Shown here piece by piece: positions 24,474 to 36,300 of a stretch of DNA of 64,000 nucleotides. The notes beneath the pieces were generated by a model that did not search any database, was not told the DNA's origin, and saw only the letters and a program-made list of their open reading frames with translations. The stretch is taken from contig JAMZAV010000302.1 of the NCBI GenBank assembly GCA_024449915.1, forward strand, positions 1,054,001 to 1,118,000. The letters run 5' to 3'. This stretch comes from Sweltsa coloradensis. Its lineage: Eukaryota; Arthropoda; Insecta; Plecoptera; Chloroperlidae. The first letter of the stretch is position 1. Each line of letters starts with the position of its first letter. A program made the translations under genes and the position numbers.

Positions 24474-24730
24474 TAAGGAATGAGGATATTAGAGATCAAG
24501 TAGGTGTACGGAATTTAAGAGAGCGAATTGGAGAGAGAAGGTTAAAGCGGGTAAAAAATGGAAAGAGCAAGATATTGACCAGAAAATTTGGAAATTCTTC
24601 CAGGAGGGAGAAGAAGGGACACCACAAGAACGATGGCAGGTCAGTGTGAGGAAGATGTGAAACATCTAGGTAAAAAATAGAATCAAGTGGAAAGAAAGGA
24701 GTGGTAGCCAGAGCGAAGAATATAAAGTCA
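24474..24730 (+). pseudogene. LINE pol C-terminal fragment
   Basis: Encodes IRNEDIRDQVGVRNLRERI then ERRLKRV, the type of sequence found after the reverse transcriptase domain of many LINEs. It continues in changing frames to EEDVKHLGK. It shares sequence with 39320-39425 (TGTGARRAARGATGTGAAAC region). It is 5'-truncated and non-functional. Confidence 0.65.
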
Positions 24731-26007
24731 ATGCTGGCTTAAGACAGTTGCAATTTTGTGGTGTTGTTTATCTACTTTCACTCTTATTTTGTTTGCTTCT
24801 TTACAGTAACTTTAAATCTGTTTTGCTATGGACAACTGTCATTTTAATTTATTATATTTATTAAAACTCTTCAGAAATTTAAGGTAGAGTATTTGGGGAG
24901 CAATCCGATAGTCAAAAAAGGTACCCGTTTTTAGAGTAACAAAATATTACATCTCTTGTAAGTTGGTAGAGCCTGGTCCAAAATTTACATGAAACTTTAT
25001 TGGTGGAGTTGCCGGTTCAGATTAATTATAGCCTGTAAAATTAGACAATAGGAAATGATTGGGATAAAATTATTATGTGAGATTCTTCACTAGTACAATT
25101 AATTATCCATTTTAACATGCAGTATTAACGGCCGAACCCGAAAACCCGAAGCAGTTAAGAGGGGCTACCTGAATAGTTAAGTAATGCCCACTAGGTAAAA
25201 TAATTGTTTTTGATGCTTTTTCACAAAATTAGAATAATATCTATGTAAAATAACTTGTTGCAGTATTTGCTAATTAGAAATAAGCCTTACCAAGTATTTA
25301 AAAGTGACGTGCCAGCACATTGTTTGAGGAAAGATGAAATACAGAAACATAAAAAATTGTCTACCATACTTTTCTACCTGCGGTACTGGTATATGAATGT
25401 AGAAGGGCTTACATATTTGCAAGCAAATAGGGCAATCATGACCCTCCCCCAACCCTCAAAGACAAAATTGACAAATGTATTTTATTTTTAGCACTCACAT
25501 TCCTATTAGTTTTAAAATAAATATTTTATTCAAACTGCCTTCCAAGTGTAGGCTAATTAGTAGTAAAATGTAGATCACCTAACCCATGACGGGACAGGTC
25601 AGCTAATGTAGGGTTATGGACAAGTCCATACCCTCTTTAGAACCAAGAAACCTGATAACAAGATTATCTGTAGTGTTGAGAAAAAGTTTACAATAAAAGT
25701 AATAAAACCTATGATTTGTGTAACTGTATTATGTAGGTATATTAAATGCTACGTATTTTTAGCACAACTGCATAAATATGAGGCGTAAAGTTATACAGTA
25801 AAATCAATTCAAATAGAATTGCTATAAACAATAACAAGTGCCATAAATATTTGTCTTGACCAAAGACATTAAAAGCTTTGAGTAGCAAAGCGCTAGACGC
25901 TCAATCTCCTGTCCTCCACCTCGAGTGCCAGCGTACCAATAAGTAGCAATCTTGAATTGGCCAGATTCTAAAGTAGGCCTATCCCAATTAAAACGAACCA
26001 ATATTAA
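24731..26007. other. Intergenic, no gene recognised
   Basis: AT-rich sequence without a supported exon. A tRNA-3'-end-like word, TGGTGGAGTTGCCGGTT, occurs at 25001-25017. Confidence 0.5.
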
Positions 26008-26561
26008 TTGGATGAGCAAAGCGAAGACTTCAATTTCACTGACCCCCAAAAAATTTAGCTCGTTTTTTTGTTTGTTTTGTTTGTTTTTTGTCTGTTTGTT
26101 CGCTCTCTACCGGGCAAACGGCATATGCGATCTTGATAAAAATTTGAGGGGACCTTCAAAATCTCTGAACTTAGACTTGCCACGTTTTTGGGTACAATCG
26201 AAGAAATATTTCTCAGAATATCGTACTTTTACGATTTTTTTCGATTTTTAGTGCTACATTTTCGTGACATTTGGGCCGATTCTGACCAAACGAGAGGGGC
26301 TAAAACGTTCATATTTCACATGGACATTAAGGTTATGGTGATGTATTGCTTTTTGAAAGAAAAAGTTGAAAAAGTTAGCCAGAATCCATAGAATTAAGGT
26401 TTTAATATGAGTTTTTTGAGGTTTGTAATAACAATTGACAATAGAAACTTGACAACAATCACCAACAATGCATTCAAAAAGCACTTCCAAAGGAAAAGTG
26501 GTCCTACGCAAACTAAAAACTTACTCATCCATCAACGCGGCGGGACTAAAGCGTTTTCCTA
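26008..26561 (+). mobile_element. Family G copy 3, complete
   Basis: Starts TTGGATGAGCAAAGCGAAGA and ends CTCATCCATCAACGCGGCGG, ACTAAAGCGTTTTCCTAG, then T. The GGGTACAATCGAAGAAATAT block preserves the empty form of the site occupied in copy 2. Confidence 0.82.
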
Positions 26562-28280
26562 GTATATGTATATTCAAAGCCCTACCGTTAAAAGGTATGT
26601 CGATGAAAAATTTTTAATACTGCATTCATAAAATAATGCACCACGTTTTGGTATTTGCTAAAAAAGAAACAACAAGCCTGTCGGTCTTATCTCGAACGCT
26701 GGTCAAGTTGAAGTGATAACAATGGTACCTTCGATAAAAGCACCCGCAATGCTTCTACCATGTCCTAGGCCCATTCATGATGGCTTCTAAATAGTACGCA
26801 TCCCACCGCCACACCGAGTGTCTAGCATGTTAGTTGAGTATCATTGATCCTGACTAACACAAACGTAGTACACTATAGTAAATCTTATAAAAATTTATAA
26901 GGCTAAGGTTTAAGCAACATTAAGACAAACTAATGAACAGAGCCGATAAAGAAATTTCCCCACTGGGGAGGTCCCCCGACTCGTTAGTCAAACCACTACT
27001 AATGATCTTCGCACTCTGGGTGGCTTTAATGAGAAACTACTAAAAGCAGCGCAAGGTAAGTAAATACGGTCGGTAGATTATCATTGTGCAGTGACGCTAC
27101 AATAACAAACAGATGACAAATTTTTATATTATTTCAATTGGAATAGACCAGGGCTTTAGCCTCTTTAAATTGTTTTGTTATTGTACTTTAATATGTCGCG
27201 CAGCTTTGCACAACATAGATTTACGTTGAAAGATGCTTTGTTTAAGCCTTACTGGATGTATAAGTGACAAGTGTAGTCAAAGCCCTATGCCACAGTTGAG
27301 TTTGAGTAGGACCTTGGCACTCAAATCAAAAACATGAACAATACATATTGTGGGCCTAGGTCCTAGGCTTAGGTCTACTACTTCAGAAATATTCACATCA
27401 ATAAAAAGAGTTTGCTTTATGCCAAAACATTTTTTAATTTTTTTTTTAAAATTTATTGTTTTATAAGGCCCAGATTTCACTAATCGGTTTAGTCCTAAGA
27501 GGATAGGATTTACGTGTTAAATTGTTATTGTTTTAGTCTTAAGAAATTGGTTTTAACAAAACAAAAATTCTTAAGACGGACCAATCGGAAGTCAAGAATC
27601 ATTACGACGACTAATCAAAAGGAGTAACGTCATTATGACAGGCCACTAAAACATTACCAACCCATCAGGATATCGGATTTCTTATAAAAAAAAAAAATTC
27701 TTAAGGCTAAACCAAAGTTGTAGGAACTGGGCCTAACACATTGACGCGTCATAGATTGCTAGAAACCACATTCGCCCATATTTAATATTTTGATGTTTCA
27801 CAGCAGACATCGCCAACTGCTGTTCACTTCTAGTAGAAAGTGATGTAGTTTAATTAATTTAAGTATATCCATCATTTGTCTCAGTGTCGCTGGGAATGTT
27901 AGTACAGCAACTCCAGAAACCGACTAACAATTTAACCAAGGGTGGGATAGGGAGTTGGGGGACTTCTTTTATCAACTCTGCTATGAGTAATAATTTAGAA
28001 CATCAAGACCGAGTGACTTACTACCAGTACTTTACAGTAGACTTATAGTTTAAAACCAGAAATCTTACTTTGTTACATTAAAAGAAAGGTAATACATATT
28101 CTTACGAACTACGATACACGGGTACTTTCAAAATAACAACTATTTTGCAGAATACTAAGAAAGACTAAGGTGTCAGACCAATCTGAAATCTCCACTGGAG
28201 TGAGCAAGAAAGGTTTACCAGTAACAAGAAGCTCCATCTATGAGGTAGAATGAACTCATAACTCGGAAAACAACCCAGTC
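26562..28280. other. Region downstream of GSTCD, one MITE-like pair
   Basis: No gene is seen. At about 27466-27737 the sequences AAGGCCCAGATTTCAC and GGAACTGGGCCT with inner GGTTTAG/CTAAACC blocks form imperfect terminal inverted repeats around 270 bp, suggesting a decayed MITE. I found no clear target duplication. Confidence 0.45.
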
Positions 28281-28286
28281 TTTATT
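28281..28286 (-). terminator. AATAAA polyadenylation signal overlapping the GSTCD stop
   Basis: The minus strand reads TAATAAA, so the TAA stop of GSTCD and the AATAAA hexamer overlap. If this hexamer is used, the 3' UTR would be only a few tens of bases. A distal signal may be used instead. Confidence 0.4.
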
Positions 28287-30036
28287 ATCTCCTTGGCACA
28301 CCCACTAATAAGTTGTTCTTTGGTGTACATGATGGAGGGTCCAGTTTCGCCATAGTGACGTTATACCCACTCTCGTTGGCAGCCTGACACCTGTCGGCAT
28401 CAATTAGCGCCATGCATTTGTTTCCTTGCTCGCTCTTGTCATGATCTTCCCCATGCGTCTGGTCGGCAGCATGTCCGAGTACCAGGTAGTCTCTCAGAGA
28501 AAGAGACGACTGTCGAAGTACGAGGCTCCTCGGATACTCGATCGCGTGTGTCGCCTGTACGCCCCCATAGCAGCAAGGACAACAAACAAACGAAGCACGT
28601 TGCTTCACGCATCGCTCCAATACCAGGTCGGTTGCAACCCCACATGCATGCAAGGCCACTCCCACATTGAATTTACCATTGAAGTAATCTAAATTACTTT
28701 GCAAATAGGAGACGTTTTTTAAGCCGAGTTTGAAACCACGTTGTCGGGCGCGGTCAAGAGATTCAAATTTGTTTTCCAGCAATAAAACTTGACATTTGGG
28801 AAGTAGAACTGCAAGTAGAAGTCCGAGATGACCGCTTCCGGAGCAGAAGTCGACGATGATGTCTTTTGGTTTGGAAATCTTCATCACCGCTCTGGACAAG
28901 TTCTCAAGTTGTTGACGCTTCCGAACCAGACGGCTTTCAGGAAGGTTTCCACCTTCCGGATGACTTTCGTGTGGAACTTCCGCCCAGTTGAGTGGCATGT
29001 CCCAACCAAACGGCCGATCAAGCCAGGGGACTAACAAGCCCACGTCGGCAACTATCTTCAACGAAGTGTCAATGTCCTCCTGTCTGGTATAAATCCTGTT
29101 TCTTGGCTTGTATCGTTTGGGGTCACTCTTGTACAAACTCTGCACAGGTACTTTAGGAACTTTGTATATCACACATCCCACAGCTTTTCTCTCCACTCTA
29201 CTGATAAACTTTATCAACTCACTAATTCCTTTCTGCTGTTTAACTCTTTCAAACCATTGTATTGTCAATGGGATTGATCCTTCCAAGTCATAAGCACTAA
29301 TAACCTTAAAAATTATATGAAAGCAAGGAAACAGCATGATATCAGCCAGTGTCATTGCTGGACCCTCTGCAAATGCATGCTCAATGATTTCTTCGTCGTC
29401 CACTCTTGCTTTCTCCAGTTCTTGACGTTTCTTTAGGATGTTATGAGTTCGCATAGGCTGGTCCATGTGTGCTTCAAACCTCATCACATCTTCAGGGATG
29501 GTAACCTTCCCATCTTGGAAGTCTTGAGCAAACAACTGCTTAATGGACTGCGAGATGTCAATCTCACAGAACCTAGTCCACAGCGAGACTTCAGCACATG
29601 CCATGAGACAACCAGAGCGGAAACCTAAAAGATGATGGTATTTGGCAGGTGATATCTTGACTATCTGGCGTAGAACGGAACACAATCCGGCTACACACGT
29701 GGCATTGTCTGCTAGGAGAATCAAGGGTAGGTGGCAGGACTGTGCCATGACTGATACTTGCTTCTCTGGCTGGATCTCATAGTTCAGACCAGATAAACTC
29801 ACACTGAATGATGGGCTTTCATTGATACCTGTGTTTGGTTTAGTACAGTGTGCACTAGGGCTGGAAGATCCAGCTTTCGAAGGTGACGTATTATCAACGG
29901 AGGAATCTACCAAGATCAAATGTACACGAGCGTCATCACAATATTTCAACGTGAAAAGAGTGACAAGCGTTTCCAAAGGAACAAGTGTGACATCTTCTTT
30001 TGGCCGAGATAATATCTTTACGTAGAGCTCGTCCAT
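28285..30036 (-). CDS. GSTCD: GSTCD homologue: GST C-terminal-like and methyltransferase-like protein
   Basis: 583 residues in one open frame (the human protein is somewhat longer, about 630). Residues about 120-290 resemble a helical GST C-terminal-like region (MTLADIMLFPCFHIIFKVI at 228-246). Residues about 385-500 form a Rossmann methyltransferase-like fold: IIVDFCSGSGHLG (393-405, SAM-binding motif I), ALHACG (461-466) and a cysteine-rich CCPCCYG (485-491). The C terminus has KNNLLVG (573-579). In the family the substrate is not firmly known; cytosolic location is expected. A splice acceptor (TTCTTATTTCAG) ends at 30046, nine bases upstream of the ATG, so a 5' UTR exon lies further upstream. 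The whole coding region lacks introns, whereas vertebrate GSTCD genes have many. The open frames inside it on the other strand are shadows. Confidence 0.95.
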   Translation of the reverse strand: MDELYVKILSRPKEDVTLVPLETLVTLFTLKYCDDARVHLILVDSSVDNTSPSKAGSSSPSAHCTKPNTGINESPSFSVSLSGLNYEIQPEKQVSVMAQSCHLPLILLADNATCVAGLCSVLRQIVKISPAKYHHLLGFRSGCLMACAEVSLWTRFCEIDISQSIKQLFAQDFQDGKVTIPEDVMRFEAHMDQPMRTHNILKKRQELEKARVDDEEIIEHAFAEGPAMTLADIMLFPCFHIIFKVISAYDLEGSIPLTIQWFERVKQQKGISELIKFISRVERKAVGCVIYKVPKVPVQSLYKSDPKRYKPRNRIYTRQEDIDTSLKIVADVGLLVPWLDRPFGWDMPLNWAEVPHESHPEGGNLPESRLVRKRQQLENLSRAVMKISKPKDIIVDFCSGSGHLGLLLAVLLPKCQVLLLENKFESLDRARQRGFKLGLKNVSYLQSNLDYFNGKFNVGVALHACGVATDLVLERCVKQRASFVCCPCCYGGVQATHAIEYPRSLVLRQSSLSLRDYLVLGHAADQTHGEDHDKSEQGNKCMALIDADRCQAANESGYNVTMAKLDPPSCTPKNNLLVGVPRR

Positions 30037-30274
30037 TACAGAAACCTGAAATAAGAATACCGTACATACTTGTTAATAACATGAATTAGAACGGGGCAAT
30101 AGACCTGAGAGAAAATTGTTGTTCCATATTTGAAAATGTAAGCTATCAAGATATTAATATTTTTTAAAATATAAAATTCCATTTTTCCCCCTTAGCCTTG
30201 GCCTAGCCCTACCCTTTTTGAGTTTTTATCTCAACTGAGTTTAAACTTTAAAATACATCCATTAATTCAAATAA

Positions 30275-31182
30275 CTAGGAAAACATCGAAAAAAACTAAA
30301 AAGTCAATGTTAGACAAATGAGTGAGTCAAGTGTTGAGTACCCGGTATCATTTCCTTTTCTCCCCCTATACCTAAGACTGGATCTAGACAGCGTTGGTCT
30401 TTCCTCTCTAGCCTATCATAGGCTAGGGTGGGGCATTATGGTCTTACAGTTGACGCGCCCTTATAACAAATAAATTCAAAACCCTATCATTTATACTATA
30501 AATATCAATCAACTTGTATGCAGATGTTCGCATTTTCAAAACATGACTCGCTCACTCGTCTAATAACGACTTTGGCGTTTTCGTAGTCTAGTTGGTTAAG
30601 GCGCCCCTATATCCGGAATGTGGGAGACCTAGGTTCAATCCCCTGGCCGGGAAAGAATATGTAATTTATGGATTGTATTTAAGAGTTTGTAAAACATGTT
30701 TTGAAAAGCATACAATGCAGTGTAGTCTATCATATGTGACAACTGACAATACTATGGAAAACATAGCCAGTACGAAATACGTGTAAGGATTGCAAATCTC
30801 CAAGTGGAATTTGGGGGTACCTTGAGCGTGCAAGATTCGATACACCTTGGTCACTGCATGCAATTTTCACAGCCTGACAAAATAACAAATAAAAAATATT
30901 TTTTCAAAAACAAAACCACTATCAATAAATTAAATCCACATATTTGCAGCCTATTTTTCAATTTATTATTTCTTGTAGATTTAAATCATAATGGATCTAG
31001 CTGATTTTGTTAGCAGTTTTCAGTTAACTCGTACCAGATGTCTGTTTAAAATTTCAGCTCAATCTATTCAGCGATTCGTCTGATTTTTATAGTACACACG
31101 CACGCACACACCCACATACAGAATGACCGAAGTACCATTTGAGTTGAATTTTAGACTTCAGTCGCTGTGCTCCCTTGTCTAA
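30275..31182 (-). mobile_element. Family D rolling-circle-like repeat, copy 1
   Basis: The minus-strand 5' end is TTAGACAAGGGAGCACAGCG near 31182 and the 3' end is TGTTTTCCTAG at 30275, followed by T. Subterminal CTCACTCATTTGTCTAA is the inverted partner of the start. Inside (30540-30585) there is an oppositely oriented CTCGTCTAATAACGAC-hairpin-GTTTTCGTAG end and a tRNA-like segment with B box GGTTCAATCCCC at about 30634. The interior also holds a fragment of family E's start (GCATTATGGTCTTACAGTTG). Confidence 0.7.
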
Positions 31183-31381
31183 TGATCAAGCCTACAACCA
31201 GTAGGCCTACTCTCATCAAATCATCATACATAAAAGAAAGATCCCCAATAAAACTCTCACTGAAAATCACTTCTGTGACTGAGTGGGTCAACTTAAGAGA
31301 TAATTTTTTTTAATCGAAAAGGTGGCCTCAAGAGAGAGAAGGTTTGGGATGATAGATAGATTTAATGATGATGAAATTAAA

Positions 31382-32161
31382 CTAGGAAAACGCTTAAGTC
31401 CCGCCGCGTTGTTGGATGAGCGTAATTGGTGCATTGAGCTGCCATGTGTTATGCGGATTTTCTGTTGTTCTGTGAAAAAATCATTACTAAGTTGAAGATT
31501 TTTTTTAAAATAAAATAAAATAAAATGAAAAATTAACTAAATTTTAATTTTTTTAATTAATTGTAATTTAAAAAAAGGAAAAAATCGTAATATTGAAATT
31601 TTCATAAGAAATAATTATTCAATTGCGCACAAATTTTACACAAATATATGAATTTATAAAATTAAGGTTCTGTGAAAAAATTATTACAATAGGATAAAGC
31701 ATATAGGTGTTATAAGTCAAAGAATTGTCATAAAAAAGAAAGAAAAAAAACGTAAAATTTCGATTTTCACGAGAAATAGTTTTTTGATTGCGCTCAAATT
31801 TCACACGAATACATAAATTCATAAAATTAAGGTTCTGTGAAAAAATCATTAAAATCGGACAAAGCATGTAGGCCCTAGGTGTTATAAGCTGAAGAAATTT
31901 TTTAAAAATCGAAAAAAATCGTAAAATTGCGATTTTCATGAGAAATAATTTTTCGATTGCGCTCAAAAACGTGGCAGTTCTTCGTTCAGAGATTTCGAAG
32001 GCCTCCATAAAATTTCATCGCAATTGGAGTATCGGTTTAGCCGGAATCGTGTTAACAGACACACAAAAATACAGAAAAAAAAGGAAAAAAAAAAACATTC
32101 CGGATTTTTTTCTCCAGTGTAGTGAAATGGAATCTTCGCTTCGCTCGCTACGCTCATCCAA
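31382..32161 (-). mobile_element. Family C copy 6, complete
   Basis: Minus-strand copy from TTGGATGAGCGTAGCGAGCG (32161) to GCGTTTTCCTAG (31382) followed by T. The modules are the same as in the copies at 548 and 22107. Confidence 0.88.
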
Positions 32162-33147
32162 TAAAAAGACGAGAAGTGAGAACCTAGAATTACTAAATCA
32201 ATGCAATGATACAACTTCGAGCTATTTAGGTGTATAGGGTCTATTTTATATCATGCTCATGCCTCTACCTGAAGTAGGCATGTCGTAAATAAAACTGTAG
32301 GCCTATAGGCCTATAGCAACTCCTCTGAAAGGCATGTTTTTGCTTAAAAAGTTCAAATACTGAATGATAAAATGTCCACCAATTAATTTTATAATGTGTA
32401 AAGTGTAGACCTAGGTAAACCTTTACAAGACTCGGCCCTACAGAATCGTATTGTTTTAGTTTTATTCAATGCTCGCAAATCATATTCAATTTGGCAGTTT
32501 TAATTATCAACTGCACTGCACAAAATGTCATAAATGGAATATGTCAGAAGGAACTGGATATTTTTCTCGACTGGTTATATTACATATTAATTATTATGCA
32601 TTTTATGCGTCTAATGTTAACCAGTTGAAAAAAAACAAGCTCATTCGGATCTATTCCTATTGGTATTTTGTGCCGTTGATTGATATATTAAATTATCCTA
32701 TGTCTGGTACTGTATATTGTGTGGGCACATGAAGGAATAAAGAAGAATAGGTAGTATTTAATACAATTCAGAAGTTAAAAAATCCATCTCGACCAGGGTT
32801 CGAACCCGGGTTTCACCTCCCACATTCCAGGTAGGCGCCTTAGCCATCTAGACCACCGAGACGGTAACTTTTTAACTTCTGAATTGTAGGTTGCATCATA
32901 GATCAGAATGGATTCCACCTACGGGAATGTTTCCCGACTAACCAAATCAAGAAATAAGAATAGGTAGGCTTAAAATTAATAGAAGAACAAGATTATTTTA
33001 GCCAACTATCCATAGACCTACCTATATAGGCCTATACCTTTGCAGTGTGATGTGGGTACAAATTCAGAAATGGTCAAAAACTGCAAAACTAGGTAAGGTT
33101 TAGGCCCTACATTATCAATTCTATTGTGTGTTATCTATATCTACTTA
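32162..33147. other. Spacer between repeats and the JTB 3' end
   Basis: No gene is seen apart from the tRNA-like hairpin element at 32762-32888. GGCCTA words are frequent. Confidence 0.5.
32762..32888 (-). other. tRNA-like sequence enclosed in a 20-bp inverted repeat
   Basis: TACAATTCAGAAGTTAAAAA (32762) and its exact complement (32869-32888) flank a 77-nt minus-strand tRNA-like segment (32786-32862). It has A-box TGGTCTAGATGG and B-box GGTTCGAACCC. The acceptor stem forms seven pairs including two G-U, the T stem five pairs, and the anticodon stem CCTAC/GTGGG closes a loop reading GGA (serine). The short variable loop argues against a true tRNA-Ser. It is more likely a tRNA-derived mobile element; a decayed copy lies at 23638. 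Confidence 0.65.
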
Positions 33148-33153
33148 TTTATT
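33148..33153 (-). terminator. Candidate JTB polyadenylation signal
   Basis: AATAAA on the minus strand about 160 bases downstream of the JTB stop codon. Confidence 0.45.
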
Positions 33154-33311
33154 CAATACAGTAATGGCCCAATAGGAAATATTTTGATTGTTAACATTTG
33201 AGATTATTTTCAAATATAAATAAAGGTATTTCACTAACCTCACTCTGGGTAACCAGTAGATATTACAAATAAATATTGGAAAGCCTAAATGGGTTAACTG
33301 CAAGTTTTTGC

Positions 33312-36300
33312 TCAGACTCCACTTGCAAGCTGCCTCTGAATCCTCCTTAACATGCGAAAGTCGAGCACTTTTTGGCGTAGATTGACAACAGTGGTAGAAA
33401 TTACTCCAACCACCAACATGAAACCCTCAAACAACCAGAAGTTACGCTCGTCGAGCCACGTCACCTTGTCACAACTAGAACAAATAACAAATGGCATGAT
33501 CAAAGACAACATAGACATAAACCTATACTTTTTGAACTGTGGAGGACTTGCCTAGATATCTTGGGGCTATTTAATGTGTGAGGTTCGATTCTTTCAAGTC
33601 AATGGTGACTTCGGAGCTATCATTACAAAAAGTACAAGAACTCAGGTTTCTGATGTTTCCAGACAAATAGTTAGTTAAATCGATCACTCGGGCGGGGCCC
33701 ATAATTTTTTTTAAGAAAATTAGATTAAATTTATTAAGTTCAGTTTTAAGTTCATCAACTCTGTTACCAAACATTTACAACAATAACCACATTCTGCATA
33801 AATGCAGGGCACTGACAAGAGTTTTAATTACTAGGAAAACGCTTAAGTCCCGCCGCGTTGTTGGATGAGCGTAATTGGTGCATTGAGTTGCCAAGTGTTA
33901 TGCGGATTTTCTGTTGTTCTGTGAAAAAATCATAACTAAATAATTTTTTTTTAAATTAATTTAAATTAAATAAAAAATAAACCTTAATTTTTAATTTTGG
34001 TAATTAATCGTAATTTAAAAAAAGAAAAAAATCGTAAAATTTCGATTTTCATAAGAAATAATTATTCGATTGTGCTCAAATTTCACAAGAATATATTAAA
34101 TTATAAAATTAAGGTTCTGTGAAAAAATCATTACGATCAAATAAAGCATGTAGGTGCTATAAGCCAAAAAAATTTAAAAAATCGAAAAAAGTCGTAAAAT
34201 TGCGAATTTTTAAAGAAATTTATCTTTCGATAACGCTCAAATTTCACTCGAATATATCAATTCATAAAATTAAGGTGCTGTGAAAAAATTATTACAATCG
34301 GACAAAGCATGTAGGTGTTATAAATCGAAGAATTTTGTTAAAAATCGAAAAAAATCGTAAAATTGCGATTTTCACGAGAAATAATTTTCCGATTGCGCTC
34401 AAAAACGTGGCAGTTCTTCGTTCAGAGATTTCGAAGGCCTCCATAAAATTTCATCGCAATTGGAGTATCGGTTTAGCCGGAATCGTGTTAACAGACACAC
34501 AAAAATACAGAAAAAAAAGGAAAAAAAAAACATTCCGGATTTTTTTCTCCAGTGTAGTGAAATGGAATCTTCGCTTCGCTCGCTATGCTCGCTACGCTCA
34601 TCCAACAACCTTGGTATTTTCTTATATGTTCTTCAAATTCAGAAACATTTCTAGGCAATGGGTTTACAGCTCTTTCATCCAAACCATTCCAACTCTTGGT
34701 CACAGAACCAAGAAAGAAGTGTTTACCTATAACCGTGTTACATTTGTGAACAAATATCTACTTACTAGTACTAAGTTTTCTTGTTAAATGTAGCTTGTTA
34801 GAATAGGATGCATCTCAACTTTCAACACTCAGGATGAAGTGTTTAAAAAATTATGCACATTGAGAATCTAGTCTTATTGTTTACAACTTATTAAAAACTA
34901 ATGAAACTATAATAAATTGGAGAAGGGTTGACAGGTTGGGAAAGCAAAGAGAACATAAATCCCAGCCTGAAGGGCTGGGGGCGACAAAACTTTTCACCTG
35001 CTGATGACAACTGCAGCTAATTTAAAGTTGTTACCTTAATCCACGACGCGTTTCGTCCTTCTGGGACTCATCAGGCAGATGGTGGCCACTAAAAGTCAGC
35101 TAACTACATGCAAACAAAACTCACAACACATAACCAAACCTGTGGTAGGGCCACGCAAGAAGCAAATTCTGCATGCGTGTTGTCATCAACAGCAAGGTTA
35201 CTTCAAACACCATTCAAACTGAGCCACACCGTCAGCACAACCAGTAAGGGGGCATCCCTCCCAACTCTAGTGCTCGGGAGACAAAACATCCATGACTCAC
35301 CCTAGATTCGAACCAGGACCCTTGGCAACAAGAGAAAAGCTGCCCCTTCTGTTGTTGCTCGGCCAGGGTGTCCTCATCATTCATTCTTGGAGAAAGGGTT
35401 AGAGATAGGAAGGGTGGAAAGTCACACAACAGCACAACCAGTGAGGGGGCTTCCCTCATAGACTCTGGTGCTTGGGCGACAAAACAACTATGTCTTAACC
35501 TGGATTTGAACCAAGACCCGTGGCAACGAGAGAGGCTGCCCTACTAATTGTGACTAGGATCAGAAAACAAAAGGAAAAGACACTACAAGTTGCAAGCTCT
35601 TGGCTATGGGCTATACTAGCTCTTGGCTGCAGGTGAAGAGGTTGAAGGAAAAGAAGAGAAGAGTCTAACAAGTTCATCACCTGCTAGGGCCCCCCAGCAG
35701 GACAAGGAGTCAACCTTGTAAGGAACAACAAAACACGGACCCACCAGAGGGTGTAGTAGGCTCGCCCATCTCAACCCCAAAGGTGAAGACAGAACACTAA
35801 TTTACATCAAACTCGACATAAACTTAATCTGTCAAACAGGGACCCTGTAAAGGCTGGAGTGATACTTTATAACAGTTTACCAGATAAATTAAAACACCTT
35901 GACATAAGCAGAGATAAATTCAAATTAAACATAAAAAAGTATTTAATTTGTCATGCATTTTACAGTACACAAGAATTTCATGAAGGCAATCATTGCAATT
36001 GTGATTATTGTAAAAATCACTTATGCTAATGTTACATTAATTGTCAACATTACTTTATATTTACTTCTAATTAATTATTGTATTTATTTCTAATTAGGTG
36101 TCATATTGTTTCAGTACTATTTATTAATTAATTTGTATTACTATTTAAATTGTTAAAATAACTAAGCGTATTTCAAGACTTGTACGGCAATTATGCCAAG
36201 TATGTAAGTGAGCATTTGTTGCTAAAGAAATAAAACGCATTTGAATTGAATTGAAAGTGAAAGTGGTAGGGTGTCAATCGACTGGTTGGTTCTAGTATGA

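Noticed and set aside
28426..30025. Several plus-strand frames of 60-90 codons
   Set aside because: All are antisense shadows of the GSTCD coding region.
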